DNA of 64,000 nucleotides from Catellatospora sp. KI3 (GCF_029948125.1 NZ_JASAMB010000003.1:372001-436000), one strand, 5' to 3'; counted from the stretch's first letter, positions 1 to 11,900 are shown. Translations and numbers: made by a program. Notes: generated by a model not told the origin, from the sequence alone.

Positions 1-1704
1 GGGGAAGAACGTGCGCCGCGGCGTGCCGATCTCCGGTCCGCGTGCGGCTGAGGGCGGTGCGGACCGGACGGGGGTACGCACGACGACACCGAAGGCCCGG
101 CGCAGCGCGGCGCCGATCACGCCGACCTCGGCCGTACCGGCGGCGCCGACCGCCGCCGCGACCGGCCCGGGTGCGGACACCGCTGCGGCCGCCTCGGTGA
201 TGACGGCCTTGGTGGCATCGCGGCCGTGCAGCGCGCTGGCGGCCGCCGCCAGCACGTTCGGCGACACCCGGGCCGCCGTGTGCGCCAGCGCCTCGACGAC
301 CGTGCGCCGCGTCGCGGCGCCGTCGCCGGCCAGGCGCAGCAGGTGGTCGGCCCGCCGCCAGAGGTCCCCGGGTCGCTGCGCCAGCAGCCCCGCTGCGGCC
401 GACGCGTCGCCGTCGGCCACGGCCTCCTCGACCAGCGCGGCGAACGTGCGCACGCGCACCGACACCGTGCCGTCGGGGTGCTCGGACAGGACGAACCGCT
501 CGGGGCGGCGCGCGGCCGACGCGATGACGGCGAGCCCGAGCGGGCTCGCGGCCGGGGCGCGCGTCGCGCGCAGGGTCGCGAACACCGCCGCCGCCTGCGG
601 GTGCGCGGCGACGTGCTCGTACGGGTGCAGCCGCTCGGCCAGCCGCTTCCACACCACCGGATGGCGGGCCATGTCCTCGGCGGCCGTGGCCGGGTCGAGC
701 CTCTCGACGCGGGTCAGCACGGCCCGGCGCAGCGGTCGCGGCAGCGCCCGCACCCTCGGCGCGGCCACGGTGAGCCGCGGCTCGTCCGCCGGGCGGTACG
801 CCTCCAGCGGCCCGTCCGCCTCCGGCTTGCGGGGCAGCACCAGACCGGCGTCGCCGCCGGAGTACGCCCACAGCGTCCGGGCGATGTCGGTGACGGTCGA
901 CCAGCGCGCCGCCGCCTCAGCCAGCACCTGCGGGTACGAGCCGGTGAGCGTGCTCGCGTGCAGCGCCCACGCGACGACCGCGGCCAGGGTCTCGCGGGCC
1001 GGAACCTGCTCGGGCAGCCAGTCCAGCCGGCCCGGCGCGGTCGCCGCCACCAGAGTGAACAGGTCGGCCAGGTCCGCCGTGCCCAGGGCGCTGGTCCGGG
1101 CGACGAGGTCGTCGCGCAGCCGCACCGCGGTGGTGTCCGAGTCCTCGTCCACGGTGATGAGCCGCAGCCGCAGCGGTTCCCCGGCCGTGGCGGGATCGGG
1201 CTCCGTGACCAGCACGTACGGGCTGATCGAGGTGAGCCGTCGTCCGCAGACCGCGCAGGCGGAGAATTCGGCGGGATCGAAGCACTCCTGGCAGACGGCA
1301 TGCCCGCACGGATCGAGCATCCGGACCGAGCCGGCGGTGCCGCACAGCACGCACGGTGCCGCGTCCGCCTGGAAGAAGTGCACCAGCAGCCGGTCGACGA
1401 ACAGCGCGTCGGGCTCGGCCGGGATGTCGGGGAAGCTGCGGAACAGCGGAACGTGCGTACGGTCGGCGCCGACGGCCTCGTCGGCCACCGCGCACACCCA
1501 GTCGGCCCAGCGCACCCGGGTCGCCGCGTCCAGCTGGACGAACCGGTCCCGCAGCGGCGCGGCCAGCAGCCAGCCCCGGGCGGCGAGGTCGACCTCGAAC
1601 GCGCGCACCCATGCCGCGCCGTCCACCGCGGGCCCGGACCCGGTCGGCGCGGGCAGCGCGACCACACCCGCACGGCGCAGCGTGACGGTGGCGAGCGCGT
1701 CCAT
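1..1704 (-). CDS. MXAN_6230/SCO0854-family RING domain protein (3' end outside window)
   Basis: The minus-strand frame from the ATG at 1704 stays open to position 1, so the last 568 codons seen are a partial gene whose C-terminus lies outside the window. A good Shine-Dalgarno (GGAGG) sits 7 bases before the ATG. Near residues 128-165 there is a cysteine-rich cluster of RING type: CVLCG, then CGHAVCQECF, then CAVCGRR. The rest is Ala/Leu-rich helix with repeat-like segments. This layout matches the family that protein databases name after MXAN_6230 and SCO0854, whose function is unknown to me. No ubiquitin system is visible nearby, so an E3 role should not be assumed. The large forward-strand open frames over this stretch are GC-skew shadows. 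Confidence 0.75.
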   Translation of the reverse strand, partial: MDALATVTLRRAGVVALPAPTGSGPAVDGAAWVRAFEVDLAARGWLLAAPLRDRFVQLDAATRVRWADWVCAVADEAVGADRTHVPLFRSFPDIPAEPDALFVDRLLVHFFQADAAPCVLCGTAGSVRMLDPCGHAVCQECFDPAEFSACAVCGRRLTSISPYVLVTEPDPATAGEPLRLRLITVDEDSDTTAVRLRDDLVARTSALGTADLADLFTLVAATAPGRLDWLPEQVPARETLAAVVAWALHASTLTGSYPQVLAEAAARWSTVTDIARTLWAYSGGDAGLVLPRKPEADGPLEAYRPADEPRLTVAAPRVRALPRPLRRAVLTRVERLDPATAAEDMARHPVVWKRLAERLHPYEHVAAHPQAAAVFATLRATRAPAASPLGLAVIASAARRPERFVLSEHPDGTVSVRVRTFAALVEEAVADGDASAAAGLLAQRPGDLWRRADHLLRLAGDGAATRRTVVEALAHTAARVSPNVLAAAASALHGRDATKAVITEAAAAVSAPGPVAAAVGAAGTAEVGVIGAALRRAFGVVVRTPVRSAPPSAARGPEIGTPRRTFFP

Positions 1705-1872
1705 GCAGAATCCTCCGGCTGCCGAGGGCACGCCGGGCATCGGCGCGGAAAAGCCGGGTCGGTGAGTCGGAACGCTAATTTCGGTCCAAGAAGTGGGAGA
1801 GAAGGAAGCGCACCTGGGAGCCGACCCGGCCCGCCGATGCTACGACGGCCGCCCTGCCCGCTGCCACCCGGT
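1705..1872. other. intergenic region between RING gene and trpF
   Basis: This stretch holds the promoter and ribosome-binding site of the RING gene (GGAGG at about 1712-1716 on the minus strand) and the 3' flank of trpF. I see no tRNA cloverleaf, no strong terminator and no small gene in it. Confidence 0.4.
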
Positions 1873-2490
1873 TTATTGCGGAGCGGCCGACCGGGCCGTC
1901 GCGACGAACCGGCGGATCAGGTCGTGGTCCTTCACACCCCGCGACGCCTCGACTCCGCTGGAGACGTCCACGCCCCACGGCCGGGCCGCGACGATCGCGT
2001 CGGCGACGTTGTCCGGGCTCAGACCGCCCGCGAGCAGCCACCTGCCCTGCGGCGGGGCCGCGCCGAGCAGCGACAGGTCCCAGCGCTCGCCGGACCCCGC
2101 GACCGGCGAGTCGAGCAGCAGCAGCTCCTCGCCGTACGCGCCGACCCGCACGTCGGTGTCGGCGCGCAGGGTCGTCGCCCGGATCAGCTGGAAGGGCAGC
2201 CCGGCCAGCTCCTCGAACGCCGACCGCGAGTAGTCCCCGTGCAGCTGCAGGGCCCGGACCCCGGCCGCGACGGCGAGCCGGGCCGCCTCGGCGGCCGCGA
2301 CGCCGTGGACGACGCCGACCGTGAGCACCGCCGGCGGGACCCCGGCCGTGAGGAGCCTGGCCTGGCCGGGGTCGACCCGGCGGACACTGTCGGTCAGCAC
2401 GAACCCGACCGCGTCTGCCCCGGCGGCGACCACCGTCGCGACGTCGGCCTCGGTCCGGACCCCGCACACCTTCACGAACATGTCGAACAC
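1873..2490 (-). CDS. trpF: phosphoribosylanthranilate isomerase
   Basis: Isomerises N-(5-phosphoribosyl)anthranilate to CdRP, the third step of tryptophan synthesis, as a cytosolic (beta/alpha)8 barrel. The 205 residues match the family's usual length. Visible family motifs are KVCG at the N-terminus (the catalytic Cys), ALQLHGD in the middle, LLAGGLSPDNV, and the C-terminal GVDVSSGVE phosphate-binding turn with the preceding Asp. The frame starts with GTG at 2490; an ATG at 2481 three codons later (MFVKVCG) is equally plausible. It stands alone, with no other trp gene in the window, which is common in actinobacteria where TrpF may be separate from the trp operon. Confidence 0.93.
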   Translation of the reverse strand: MFDMFVKVCGVRTEADVATVVAAGADAVGFVLTDSVRRVDPGQARLLTAGVPPAVLTVGVVHGVAAAEAARLAVAAGVRALQLHGDYSRSAFEELAGLPFQLIRATTLRADTDVRVGAYGEELLLLDSPVAGSGERWDLSLLGAAPPQGRWLLAGGLSPDNVADAIVAARPWGVDVSSGVEASRGVKDHDLIRRFVATARSAAPQ

Positions 2491-2520
2491 GATAGATCAG
2501 CCCGGTGCCCGGCCCGCCTC

Positions 2521-2560
2521 GGTCGGGCGGACCGGGCGGACCCGCCCCGTCCGCCCGACC
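2521..2560 (-). terminator. hairpin terminator after FN3-CBM2 gene
   Basis: A 12-bp perfect stem (GGTCGGGCGGAC with GTCCGCCCGACC) with a 16-nt loop lies just past the stop of the secreted FN3 gene. The loop can itself pair. There is no T-run, as is usual for high-GC actinobacteria. Confidence 0.6.
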
Positions 2561-2584
2561 GCCGCGGGGCCGGACCGCGCCGGG

Positions 2585-3583
2585 TCAGGCCGCGGTGCAG
2601 GCGGTCGTGCCGTTGAGCGCGAAGTTGCTCGGCAGCGGCGATCCGGTGGGCGTCGCCACGCTGAAGCCGAAGGTGGCGGACCCGCCCGGCTTGATGGTGG
2701 CGATGTAGAACGCCGGGGTCGCCGTCGCCTGCTCGCCCGTCCGGGTCACGGTCGCGTTGAAGGCGCCGAGCACCGTCTGCGCGGTCGGCAGCGTGAACGT
2801 GACCGTCCAGTTCTGCAGCACCGTCGCCGCCGTCATGTTCTCCACGGTCACCGTCACCGTGAGCTGCGTGCCGTAGCTGATGATGGAGGGCCGGCAGGTC
2901 GGTGCGGGCTGCAGCGCCCTGGTGGTGAACGTGACCGGGTCGGAGCGCACCGACCGGTTGCCGTTGGGGTCGAAGGCGATCACCACCACCGTGTACGTCG
3001 TGCTCGGTGTCAGGTTGTAGAGGTAGATGGTGCCGATGTTGTTCGTGGCCCAGTCCGTCCACACGCCGTTGACCTGTCGCTGCACCCAGTATCCGGCGAC
3101 GCGGTTGTTGTCGGTGGAGCCGTTGGTGTTGATCGCCGCGGCGATCGTGCTCACCGAGTGCGCGATCGGCGTGGCCGGCTTGGTCGGCGGGACCGCATCG
3201 GGCAGCGGGGCCGTGGTCACGAAGATGTAGGCCGACGGGCTGCTCGCGGTGTAGCCCGAGCCGGCCCGGGCGTTGGCGATGACGCGGTACTCGTACACCT
3301 TGTCGGGGGTGAGCCCGGTGTGGGTGAACGACGTGGTCGCGCTGTGGGCCAGGTCGTACCAGGGGACCAGCGGGCCGTCGATGACCTGGACGGTGTAGTC
3401 CTGCACCGGGCCGGCGGACGCGGCCCAGGTGATCGTGATGCTGACCTGGGTGACCTGGGTGGCGACCGGTGTCCCGGGCGTGGGCAGCGGCGTGGCCGCG
3501 ACGGCCGGCCCGGCCGCGACGGCGGCGGTGACCACGACCGCCGTGGCCACGCCGAGCAGGCGCAAGGGGAAGCGAGCATTCAT
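2585..3583 (-). CDS. secreted fibronectin type III / CBM2-like protein
   Basis: A 332-residue exported protein without a recognisable catalytic domain. The chosen start (ATG at 3583) gives a signal peptide of about 31 residues: basic MNARFPLR, a hydrophobic core, then AVAA. Two fibronectin-III-like units follow (about residues 35-125 and 130-225), with the typical ITWAAS...YTVQV and YTVVVIAFDPNGN patterns. A C-terminal CBM2-like cellulose-binding domain occupies about residues 230-332, with paired cysteines near its ends (CRPSI and TTACTAA) and the WTVTFTL and PGGSATFGF patterns. It probably helps attach cells or enzymes to polysaccharide; that role is inference. A longer upstream start is open in frame but would precede the signal peptide with an unlikely extension. 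Confidence 0.75.
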   Translation of the reverse strand: MNARFPLRLLGVATAVVVTAAVAAGPAVAATPLPTPGTPVATQVTQVSITITWAASAGPVQDYTVQVIDGPLVPWYDLAHSATTSFTHTGLTPDKVYEYRVIANARAGSGYTASSPSAYIFVTTAPLPDAVPPTKPATPIAHSVSTIAAAINTNGSTDNNRVAGYWVQRQVNGVWTDWATNNIGTIYLYNLTPSTTYTVVVIAFDPNGNRSVRSDPVTFTTRALQPAPTCRPSIISYGTQLTVTVTVENMTAATVLQNWTVTFTLPTAQTVLGAFNATVTRTGEQATATPAFYIATIKPGGSATFGFSVATPTGSPLPSNFALNGTTACTAA

Positions 3584-3661
3584 GAGCGCGATGGTGCATC
3601 CACGGAGCCGCGAAATCCGCCGTGCTTGGACAGCGTTGGACACCTCACCGACGCCGTGCCG

Positions 3662-3705
3662 CCGACCGGCCCGGTGCGGCGGGAACGCCGCACCGGGCCG
3701 GTCGG
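3662..3705 (-). terminator. strong terminator after the YbjN-Hsp90 operon
   Basis: A perfect 19-bp stem (arms 3662-3680 and 3687-3705) closes a 6-nt loop GGGAAC, 10 bp beyond the stop of the last operon gene. Confidence 0.8.
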
Positions 3706-3715
3706 ACCGCAGCCG

Positions 3716-5284
3716 TCAGGGCAGCTCGGCCGCCTCGGCAGCGAACTGCACCCCGGTCATGATCGCCCCGTGCAGGAGCACCGCCAGCTGGGGCGCGGCC
3801 ACGCCGTGCTCCAGATCGGTGATGGTCTCACCGGCCAGGAGCAGCTCACCCCTGCCGGTGTCGTGCACGTACGCCTTCGGCAGCACCCGGTCGTGGTTCC
3901 AGGCGTTGCAGAACGCGTAAGCCTCCATGAGCCGGTCGGCGGGCAGCGTCCGCTCGGCGACCACCCGCACGACCAGGACCTCGCCGCGCTCGCCCGCCCG
4001 GTCGAACGTGAACATGCCGTCGCCCCACTGGCCGCTGACCGTGCCGTCCTCGTCGACGCGGTAGCGGTCCCCGCGGTCGTCCAGGACCGCGGTGACGGCC
4101 TGCACGCTCAGCGGCTCGACCAGCTCCTCGCGGCCCTCCGGCGGCAGCCCGGCCTCCGCGTCCCAGGTCGAGGCCGGCCGGTCCGGCGGCAGCTCGACCC
4201 CGTCGGTGATCGGCGTCTGCGCCAGCAGCTCGGCGATCCGGCGCGACTGGTGGTCGGTGCCGTTGCGGGCGTCGAACCGGTCCGCGATCTCGCGCGCCTG
4301 CGCCGCCAGGTCGGCGCCGAGCTGCGCCACGGTCAGGTCGGCTTCGGCCCGGCTGTCGAAGGACGGCCGGTGTATGACGCGGTCGGTGTCGCCCGCGAGC
4401 CGGCAGACCAGCGCCCCCGCCGCCGCGAAGTCCATCGCCGACGCCTCGTCGTAGGGCCGGTCCAGCCAGCTCAGGTGCTCGGCGAGGATGTCGAGCCCAC
4501 GCTCGGTGTGGCCGGTCAGCGCGCAGAAGCGGATGTGCTCACCCAGGAACGGGAACGCGTCGCGCTCGTGCCGGTGCACCCGGTACGAGCGCACGTGCGC
4601 CCGCGCCGCCTCGTCGTAGCGGCCTAGCCGCAGGTACGCCATCTGCGCCACGACCAGTGCCTTCTCCGGCTGCTCGGCGCAGCCGAGCACCCCAGTCAGC
4701 ACCGGCTCGACGGTGTCCAGCGCCCGCTCCCACTCGCCCCACCCGGCGAGCAGGTCGGCCTGCCGCGACGGGTCGCAGCCGGCGCAGTCGCTGTTCTCGT
4801 CGCGCTCGGCCGTGCGCCACTGGTCGAACCAGCGGCGGGCCTCGGCCTGGTCGCCGAGGTGGTCGGCGATGCGGCAGCGCAGGTTGTAGACCGCCTGCAG
4901 GCTGTGGCCGCCGGCGCGGAAGCGCCGCTCCATGTCGTCCAGCGCGGCGACGGTCTGCGCCAGGCCGACCCGGGGCGTGTTGCGCAGCGTCGCCACCGCC
5001 CACTTGTGGAACCAGCGCAGCAGCTCGGCGTCGCCGTCGTCGAACATGGACGGATCGCGGTCGAACGCGGCCAGGCACCAGCCGAACGCCGGCAGCAAAC
5101 GCCACCGCTCGGTGTGGTTGCCGTACGTCTCGATCAGCTCGATGCGGGCGTCGTAGCCCAGCCGGACGTCGCCGGCGGCGTCGGCGTGCGCGGCGATGCG
5201 CTCCAGCTCGGCGATCTTGCCGTCGCCGTACGGCATCGCTTCGGCCTCGTCGAGGGCGTCGCGCAGGTCGGGCAGGCTGGTCAT
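3716..5284 (-). CDS. TPR-like protein with C-terminal YbjN domain
   Basis: A 522-residue cytosolic protein. The first ~390 residues are helical, TPR-like repeats (for example the ELERIAAHADAAGDVRLGYDAR stretch around residues 23-45 and later repeats with paired Trp/Tyr). The last ~125 residues form a YbjN domain: DRYRVDEDG, then AYAFCNAWNHDRVLPKAY, then a helical end. The same fold is encoded alone two genes upstream. The start ATG at 5284 overlaps the Hsp90-like stop (ATGA), showing translational coupling. YbjN resembles type III secretion chaperones structurally; its function is not established. The operon context suggests a client-handling partner of the Hsp90-like ATPase, which is inference. 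Confidence 0.8.
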   Translation of the reverse strand: MTSLPDLRDALDEAEAMPYGDGKIAELERIAAHADAAGDVRLGYDARIELIETYGNHTERWRLLPAFGWCLAAFDRDPSMFDDGDAELLRWFHKWAVATLRNTPRVGLAQTVAALDDMERRFRAGGHSLQAVYNLRCRIADHLGDQAEARRWFDQWRTAERDENSDCAGCDPSRQADLLAGWGEWERALDTVEPVLTGVLGCAEQPEKALVVAQMAYLRLGRYDEAARAHVRSYRVHRHERDAFPFLGEHIRFCALTGHTERGLDILAEHLSWLDRPYDEASAMDFAAAGALVCRLAGDTDRVIHRPSFDSRAEADLTVAQLGADLAAQAREIADRFDARNGTDHQSRRIAELLAQTPITDGVELPPDRPASTWDAEAGLPPEGREELVEPLSVQAVTAVLDDRGDRYRVDEDGTVSGQWGDGMFTFDRAGERGEVLVVRVVAERTLPADRLMEAYAFCNAWNHDRVLPKAYVHDTGRGELLLAGETITDLEHGVAAPQLAVLLHGAIMTGVQFAAEAAELP

Positions 5285-7062
5285 GCGTTCTCCGTAGGAA
5301 AGGCGCGGTCGAGCAGGGAAAGGAACGAGCGGTTCAGCGCGGCGGTGTCGACCGCGCGCAGCGGGTGGTGCCCGGCCAGCAGCGCCTGCCCGTACAGCGC
5401 CTCCACCGCGTGCCGCAGTGCCGGGCCGGGCGGGTACGACGCCAGCTTGCGGATCAGCGGGTGCCGCCAGTTGAGCACCAGCTCCGGCCGGTGCTCCACC
5501 GTCACTTCGTCGAACGCCGACAGCACGTCGGACCACAGCTCGTCGGCGGCGTCGATGCTGCGCCGCACCGTGTCCTGGGTGCGGGCCTGCTGGCTGACCA
5601 CGTACAGGGCGGGCATGGTCACCGGGTCGAACTGGCGGATCAGCGGCACGCAGTCCAGCTCGCGCAGCACGGCGCGGGCGGTCTCCAGGAACGGCGCGAC
5701 CGCCTCCGACTGGCCCGGCGGGAGCGGCTCCAGCTTGGCGGCCAGCTCACCCGGGTCGAGCCGGCGCACCCGCGCCTGCGGCTCCACGTGGGACAGCCGC
5801 TCCAGGATCTGGGTGTCGTAGGCGTAGCCGGCGTTGACGATCGGCGTCCCGGCCGCGCTCGCGATCGCGGCCAGCGACCGGAACTCGTCGACGGTCTCGA
5901 CGTACCGGATCATCGACCGGCCCTGGCGGAACGTGCGCAGCGCCATCGTGCCGTGGCTCGTCTCGAACGGCAGCCACGCGTCGACCAGGCGCAGCATCTC
6001 GTCATCGCGGACGGCGAGGGCCTTGACGCCGAGATGGTGCACGCGAAGGAACCTGGACAGCCGGTCCGGGTCGTTGACCGACAGGTCGAGCAGCCAGTCG
6101 CGGATCTGCCCGCCGAGCGCCTCGCGGACCGAGGAGAGCAGGTCGTCCTCGTACAGCGACTCGCGGCTGGCGGTCGGGCGCAGCATGCTCGTGTCGACCA
6201 CGCACCGGACGAAGAACGCCCACTCGGGCACCAGCTTCGAGGTGTCCTCGCTGAGCAGCATCCGCTTGAGGTAGACGCGGTGCCCGCCCTGGCCCACCGC
6301 CGCCGGGGAGGCGAGCACGAAACCGACGCCGCGCAGGCCCGCCTCGGGCACGTTCAGGTCGATGACCTCCATCGGGCGGCTGCCGAGCACCCGGGCGCCG
6401 TAGTCGAGCAGCGCCGTTCGGCGGACCTCGGGATCGTCGTGGGCCACCTCCCACGGAGCCTGCGGCTCCGTGATCCGCGCGCCGCCCACCGTCACCTCGA
6501 CGTCGAGCAGCTGACCGTACGACGACGCGAGCTCGCGCACCGCCGTCGCGGTGAGCCAGTGCCCGGCACCGGGGCGCGGGCGCAGCGTGACCGTGGTGCC
6601 GATGTCGGCGCCGCCGTCGGCGGCGTCGACGCTGTACCGCCCCTCGGCGAAGCCGGTCCAGCGCACCGCGGGCCCGCCCTTGGCCGAGCGGGACACCACC
6701 TCGATGGCGTCGGCCACCATGAAGCACGACAGCAGCCCGATGCCGAACTGGCCGAGGAAGTCCTGCCGGGCGAAGCCCAGGTCGTCGCGTTTGGACGTGC
6801 GGCCGACGCTGGCGAGGAACGTGTGCACCTCCTCCTCGGTCAGGCCGATGCCGTTGTCGGTCACGCGCAGCGCACCGTCGGGCAGCGGCTCGATGACCAC
6901 CCGGCCCGCGGGGGCGCCGGGGTCCTGGACGCGCCGCGCCGTGATCGCGTCGGCGGCGTTCTGCAGCAGCTCGCGGACGTAGACGCGCGGGCTCGCGTAC
7001 AGGTGGTGGCTGAGCAGGTCGACGACGCCGCGCAGATCGACCTGGAAGCGGTGCTCGGTCAC
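5281..7062 (-). CDS. Hsp90-family ATPase (HtpG-like)
   Basis: A 593-residue GHKL-type ATPase of the Hsp90 family. The N-terminal ATP-binding domain shows the N-box RELLQNAADAI (catalytic Glu and Mg-binding Asn), DNGIGLTEEE, and the lid segment GQFGIGLLSCFM. The middle domain contains RGVGFVLASP, YLKRMLLSE and the ASRESLYED patch typical of HtpG. The C-terminal third is divergent and ends near ERAFPTENA-like residues, slightly shorter than E. coli HtpG (624). The GTG start at 7062 overlaps the stop of the upstream YbjN gene (GTGA), and its stop overlaps the next start. It is a divergent lineage rather than the housekeeping htpG, judged from length and C-terminus; that point is inference. Confidence 0.9.
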   Translation of the reverse strand: MTEHRFQVDLRGVVDLLSHHLYASPRVYVRELLQNAADAITARRVQDPGAPAGRVVIEPLPDGALRVTDNGIGLTEEEVHTFLASVGRTSKRDDLGFARQDFLGQFGIGLLSCFMVADAIEVVSRSAKGGPAVRWTGFAEGRYSVDAADGGADIGTTVTLRPRPGAGHWLTATAVRELASSYGQLLDVEVTVGGARITEPQAPWEVAHDDPEVRRTALLDYGARVLGSRPMEVIDLNVPEAGLRGVGFVLASPAAVGQGGHRVYLKRMLLSEDTSKLVPEWAFFVRCVVDTSMLRPTASRESLYEDDLLSSVREALGGQIRDWLLDLSVNDPDRLSRFLRVHHLGVKALAVRDDEMLRLVDAWLPFETSHGTMALRTFRQGRSMIRYVETVDEFRSLAAIASAAGTPIVNAGYAYDTQILERLSHVEPQARVRRLDPGELAAKLEPLPPGQSEAVAPFLETARAVLRELDCVPLIRQFDPVTMPALYVVSQQARTQDTVRRSIDAADELWSDVLSAFDEVTVEHRPELVLNWRHPLIRKLASYPPGPALRHAVEALYGQALLAGHHPLRAVDTAALNRSFLSLLDRAFPTENA

Positions 7063-7493
7063 GCCGCCAGCTCCGCGGCGGCCTCGGCGAGCTGGCTGCC
7101 GGTGGAGATCCCGCACCGGATGATCTGGTCCAGTTGCGGATGCGACACGCCGCGGGAGAGGTCGGCCATGACCTCGCCGACGACCCGGGCCGTGCCGTCG
7201 TCGTTGACGTGCACGTACGCCTTGGGCCACAGCCGGTCGTGGTTCCACTCGTTGCAGAACGCGTACAGCCGGGGCACGTCGTCGACCGTGAAACCGGTCG
7301 CCACGATGGTCCGCACCTGGAGGGCCTCGCCGGTCGCGCCCTGCCGCAGGAAGTAGACGACGTTGTCGTTCCACACTCCGCCGATGTCGCCGTCGTCGTC
7401 GGTGCTGAAGTTGTAGCCGCGGGTGCTCAGCACGGCCGCGATCAGATCGTTGGTCAGCGGCACGAGGGTCTGCACCTCGCCGTCGGATGGCAT
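7059..7493 (-). CDS. YbjN domain protein
   Basis: A 144-residue single-domain protein with the YbjN signatures YNFSTDDDGDIGGVW, YAFCNEWNHDRLWPKAYV and a C-terminal amphipathic helix. It is the first gene of the three-gene unit YbjN, Hsp90-like, TPR-YbjN, in which each junction overlaps by 4 bp. A Shine-Dalgarno (AGGAG) lies about 10 bases before the ATG. The FCNEWN...PKAY core is shared with the C-terminus of the third gene, so one likely arose from the other by duplication. Function is unknown; a chaperone-adaptor role is inferred only from fold and neighbours. Confidence 0.85.
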   Translation of the reverse strand: MPSDGEVQTLVPLTNDLIAAVLSTRGYNFSTDDDGDIGGVWNDNVVYFLRQGATGEALQVRTIVATGFTVDDVPRLYAFCNEWNHDRLWPKAYVHVNDDGTARVVGEVMADLSRGVSHPQLDQIIRCGISTGSQLAEAAAELAA

Positions 7494-7590
7494 GAAACTC
7501 GGCTCCTGTTCCTGATGTCAGGCAAGGCCGCGACCGTATCAGCCGACGCTGACAACCGGCCGGTCCATTTCGGCGCCGACGCTCCGACCG

Positions 7591-10401
<2,811 letters not shown>

Positions 10402-10415
10402 TCACGAAGGGAGGG

Positions 10416-11900
10416 TCAGACGGCTGTGCGGGACCATTGCTGGTTGGTGCCGCCGTTGCACGGGTACTGCTTGAGGATCACACCGTCCGCAGTGGAGGCG
10501 GCCGGAACGTCCACGCACTTGCCGCTGTGCCGTGGCCGCAGCTCGAGGTAGCTGCCGTTGGCGACCAGCTGGAACTGCTGGTTGGTGCCGCTGCCGCAGG
10601 TGTACTGGATGAGCTCGGCTCCGTCGGCGGTGGAGGCGCTCGCCACGTCGAGGCACTTTCCGCTGTGCCGGCTGACGATGCGCCAGTAGCCGCTGCCGGC
10701 GTCCTGGAACTGCCACTGCTGCCACGCGTTGCCGTTGTAGGTGTACTGCCCGACGCGCGCCCCGTTGTCGGTGTTCGGTGCCTGGACGTCCATGGCCTTG
10801 CCGCTGTGGCGCACGTTGATCCGGTAGTACGTGGTCGGCGTCGGGGTGGTGTCGCCGACGGTGTCGCCCCAGGCGTACCGGATCCGGTCGGCGCCGGAGG
10901 TGTTGCGGACGGTCAGGTTGAGGGCGGTGCCGCTGCCGCTGAGGGCGAACATCGAGTAGTGGTCGTAACCGGAGGTGCCGGTCGGCTTGCCGCCGAGGGC
11001 GGGCCAGTAGGTGCCGCCCATCTGGTTGTCCCGCATGACCTGAGCCATGGCGCGGATGTGGCGGACGAAGTTGTCGGTGCTGTTCGCGTCGCCGTAGTTG
11101 AGTCCGGTGGCCATCGGGGCGCCGAACTCGGTGGCCACCGCGCGGGCGGCGCAGTTGCCCAGCCGGGTCTGGATGTGGCTGCGGAAGGCGTCGTAGGTCA
11201 TGGCGCTGTAGAAGAAGGCGTAGTGGTGGAACGACAGCAGCGTGGCGTTGAAGCGGCTGTCGTTGCAGACGTCGCGCAGGTCCTGGCTGTAACCGGTGCC
11301 GCCGATCAGCACCCGGCCGGGCACCGCCGAGGGGTGGGCGCCGAGCCAGTTCGCCGCGACGTTGCGCCAGTCCGCCGAGGTGTAGCCGTGCGGCTCGTTC
11401 ATCGGCTCGAAGTAGACGTTGCCGTTCGACGCGTACGCGCTGATGACCGTGGACCACATCGCGTTCCAGGCGGTGAGGTTCGTGATCTTGCCGCCGGAGG
11501 CGGCGCCGTCCTCCCAGTAGGCGAGGATGACCTTGAATCCGCGCTCGGTGGCCGCGTCGATGGCGCCGCGGTAGGCGCTCCACCAGGCCGTGTTGGCCAC
11601 GGTGTGGGTGTTGATGGGCAGCCGGACGGTGTTGACGCCCATGGTGGCGGCCATGTCGTCGTAGAGGGCGTTGGCCTTGGCCCGTACCGTCGCGTTGCTG
11701 TCGGACTGGCTCAGGCCCTGCACGACCAGCGTGCCGGTGCTGAAGTTGTCGCCCAGCACGGCCCAGTTCATGCCCCGGAACTGGCGGGTGGCGGCGCTGG
11801 CCGGCGACGCGGAGACGACGAGGCCGGCCAGCGCGGTGAGCGCGGCCACCGTCAGCAGGGTCAGCAGCCGACGCGGCGACGACACGCGCCGTACCGGCAT
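10416..11900 (-). CDS. secreted GH5-type glycoside hydrolase with CBM13
   Basis: A 494-residue exported enzyme. After a signal peptide ending SPASAAT, the cellulase-superfamily barrel begins RQFRGMNWAVLGDN. The acid/base is in YFEPMNEPHG and the nucleophile in AVATEFGAP, both typical of GH5. A short linker (TPTPTTYY) leads to a C-terminal ricin-B trefoil of about 135 residues with three RHSGK(C/A)LDV repeats. Substrate cannot be read from the sequence. The pectin/arabinan context and lack of close similarity to classical cellulases suggest a hemicellulose side-chain activity. An earlier ATG at 11936 is in frame and would lengthen the leader by 12 residues; neither start has a convincing Shine-Dalgarno. 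Confidence 0.85.
   Translation of the reverse strand: MPVRRVSSPRRLLTLLTVAALTALAGLVVSASPASAATRQFRGMNWAVLGDNFSTGTLVVQGLSQSDSNATVRAKANALYDDMAATMGVNTVRLPINTHTVANTAWWSAYRGAIDAATERGFKVILAYWEDGAASGGKITNLTAWNAMWSTVISAYASNGNVYFEPMNEPHGYTSADWRNVAANWLGAHPSAVPGRVLIGGTGYSQDLRDVCNDSRFNATLLSFHHYAFFYSAMTYDAFRSHIQTRLGNCAARAVATEFGAPMATGLNYGDANSTDNFVRHIRAMAQVMRDNQMGGTYWPALGGKPTGTSGYDHYSMFALSGSGTALNLTVRNTSGADRIRYAWGDTVGDTTPTPTTYYRINVRHSGKAMDVQAPNTDNGARVGQYTYNGNAWQQWQFQDAGSGYWRIVSRHSGKCLDVASASTADGAELIQYTCGSGTNQQFQLVANGSYLELRPRHSGKCVDVPAASTADGVILKQYPCNGGTNQQWSRTAV

Noticed and set aside
1760..1860. Possible tRNA or attachment site near trpF
   Set aside because: No acceptor stem, anticodon loop or TpsiC arm can be folded, and no integrase is near.
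11..2616. Two long plus-strand frames of 584 and 796 residues
   Set aside because: They are Arg/Ala/Gly-rich low-complexity translations opposite the RING gene and trpF, both of which have real motifs and ribosome sites.
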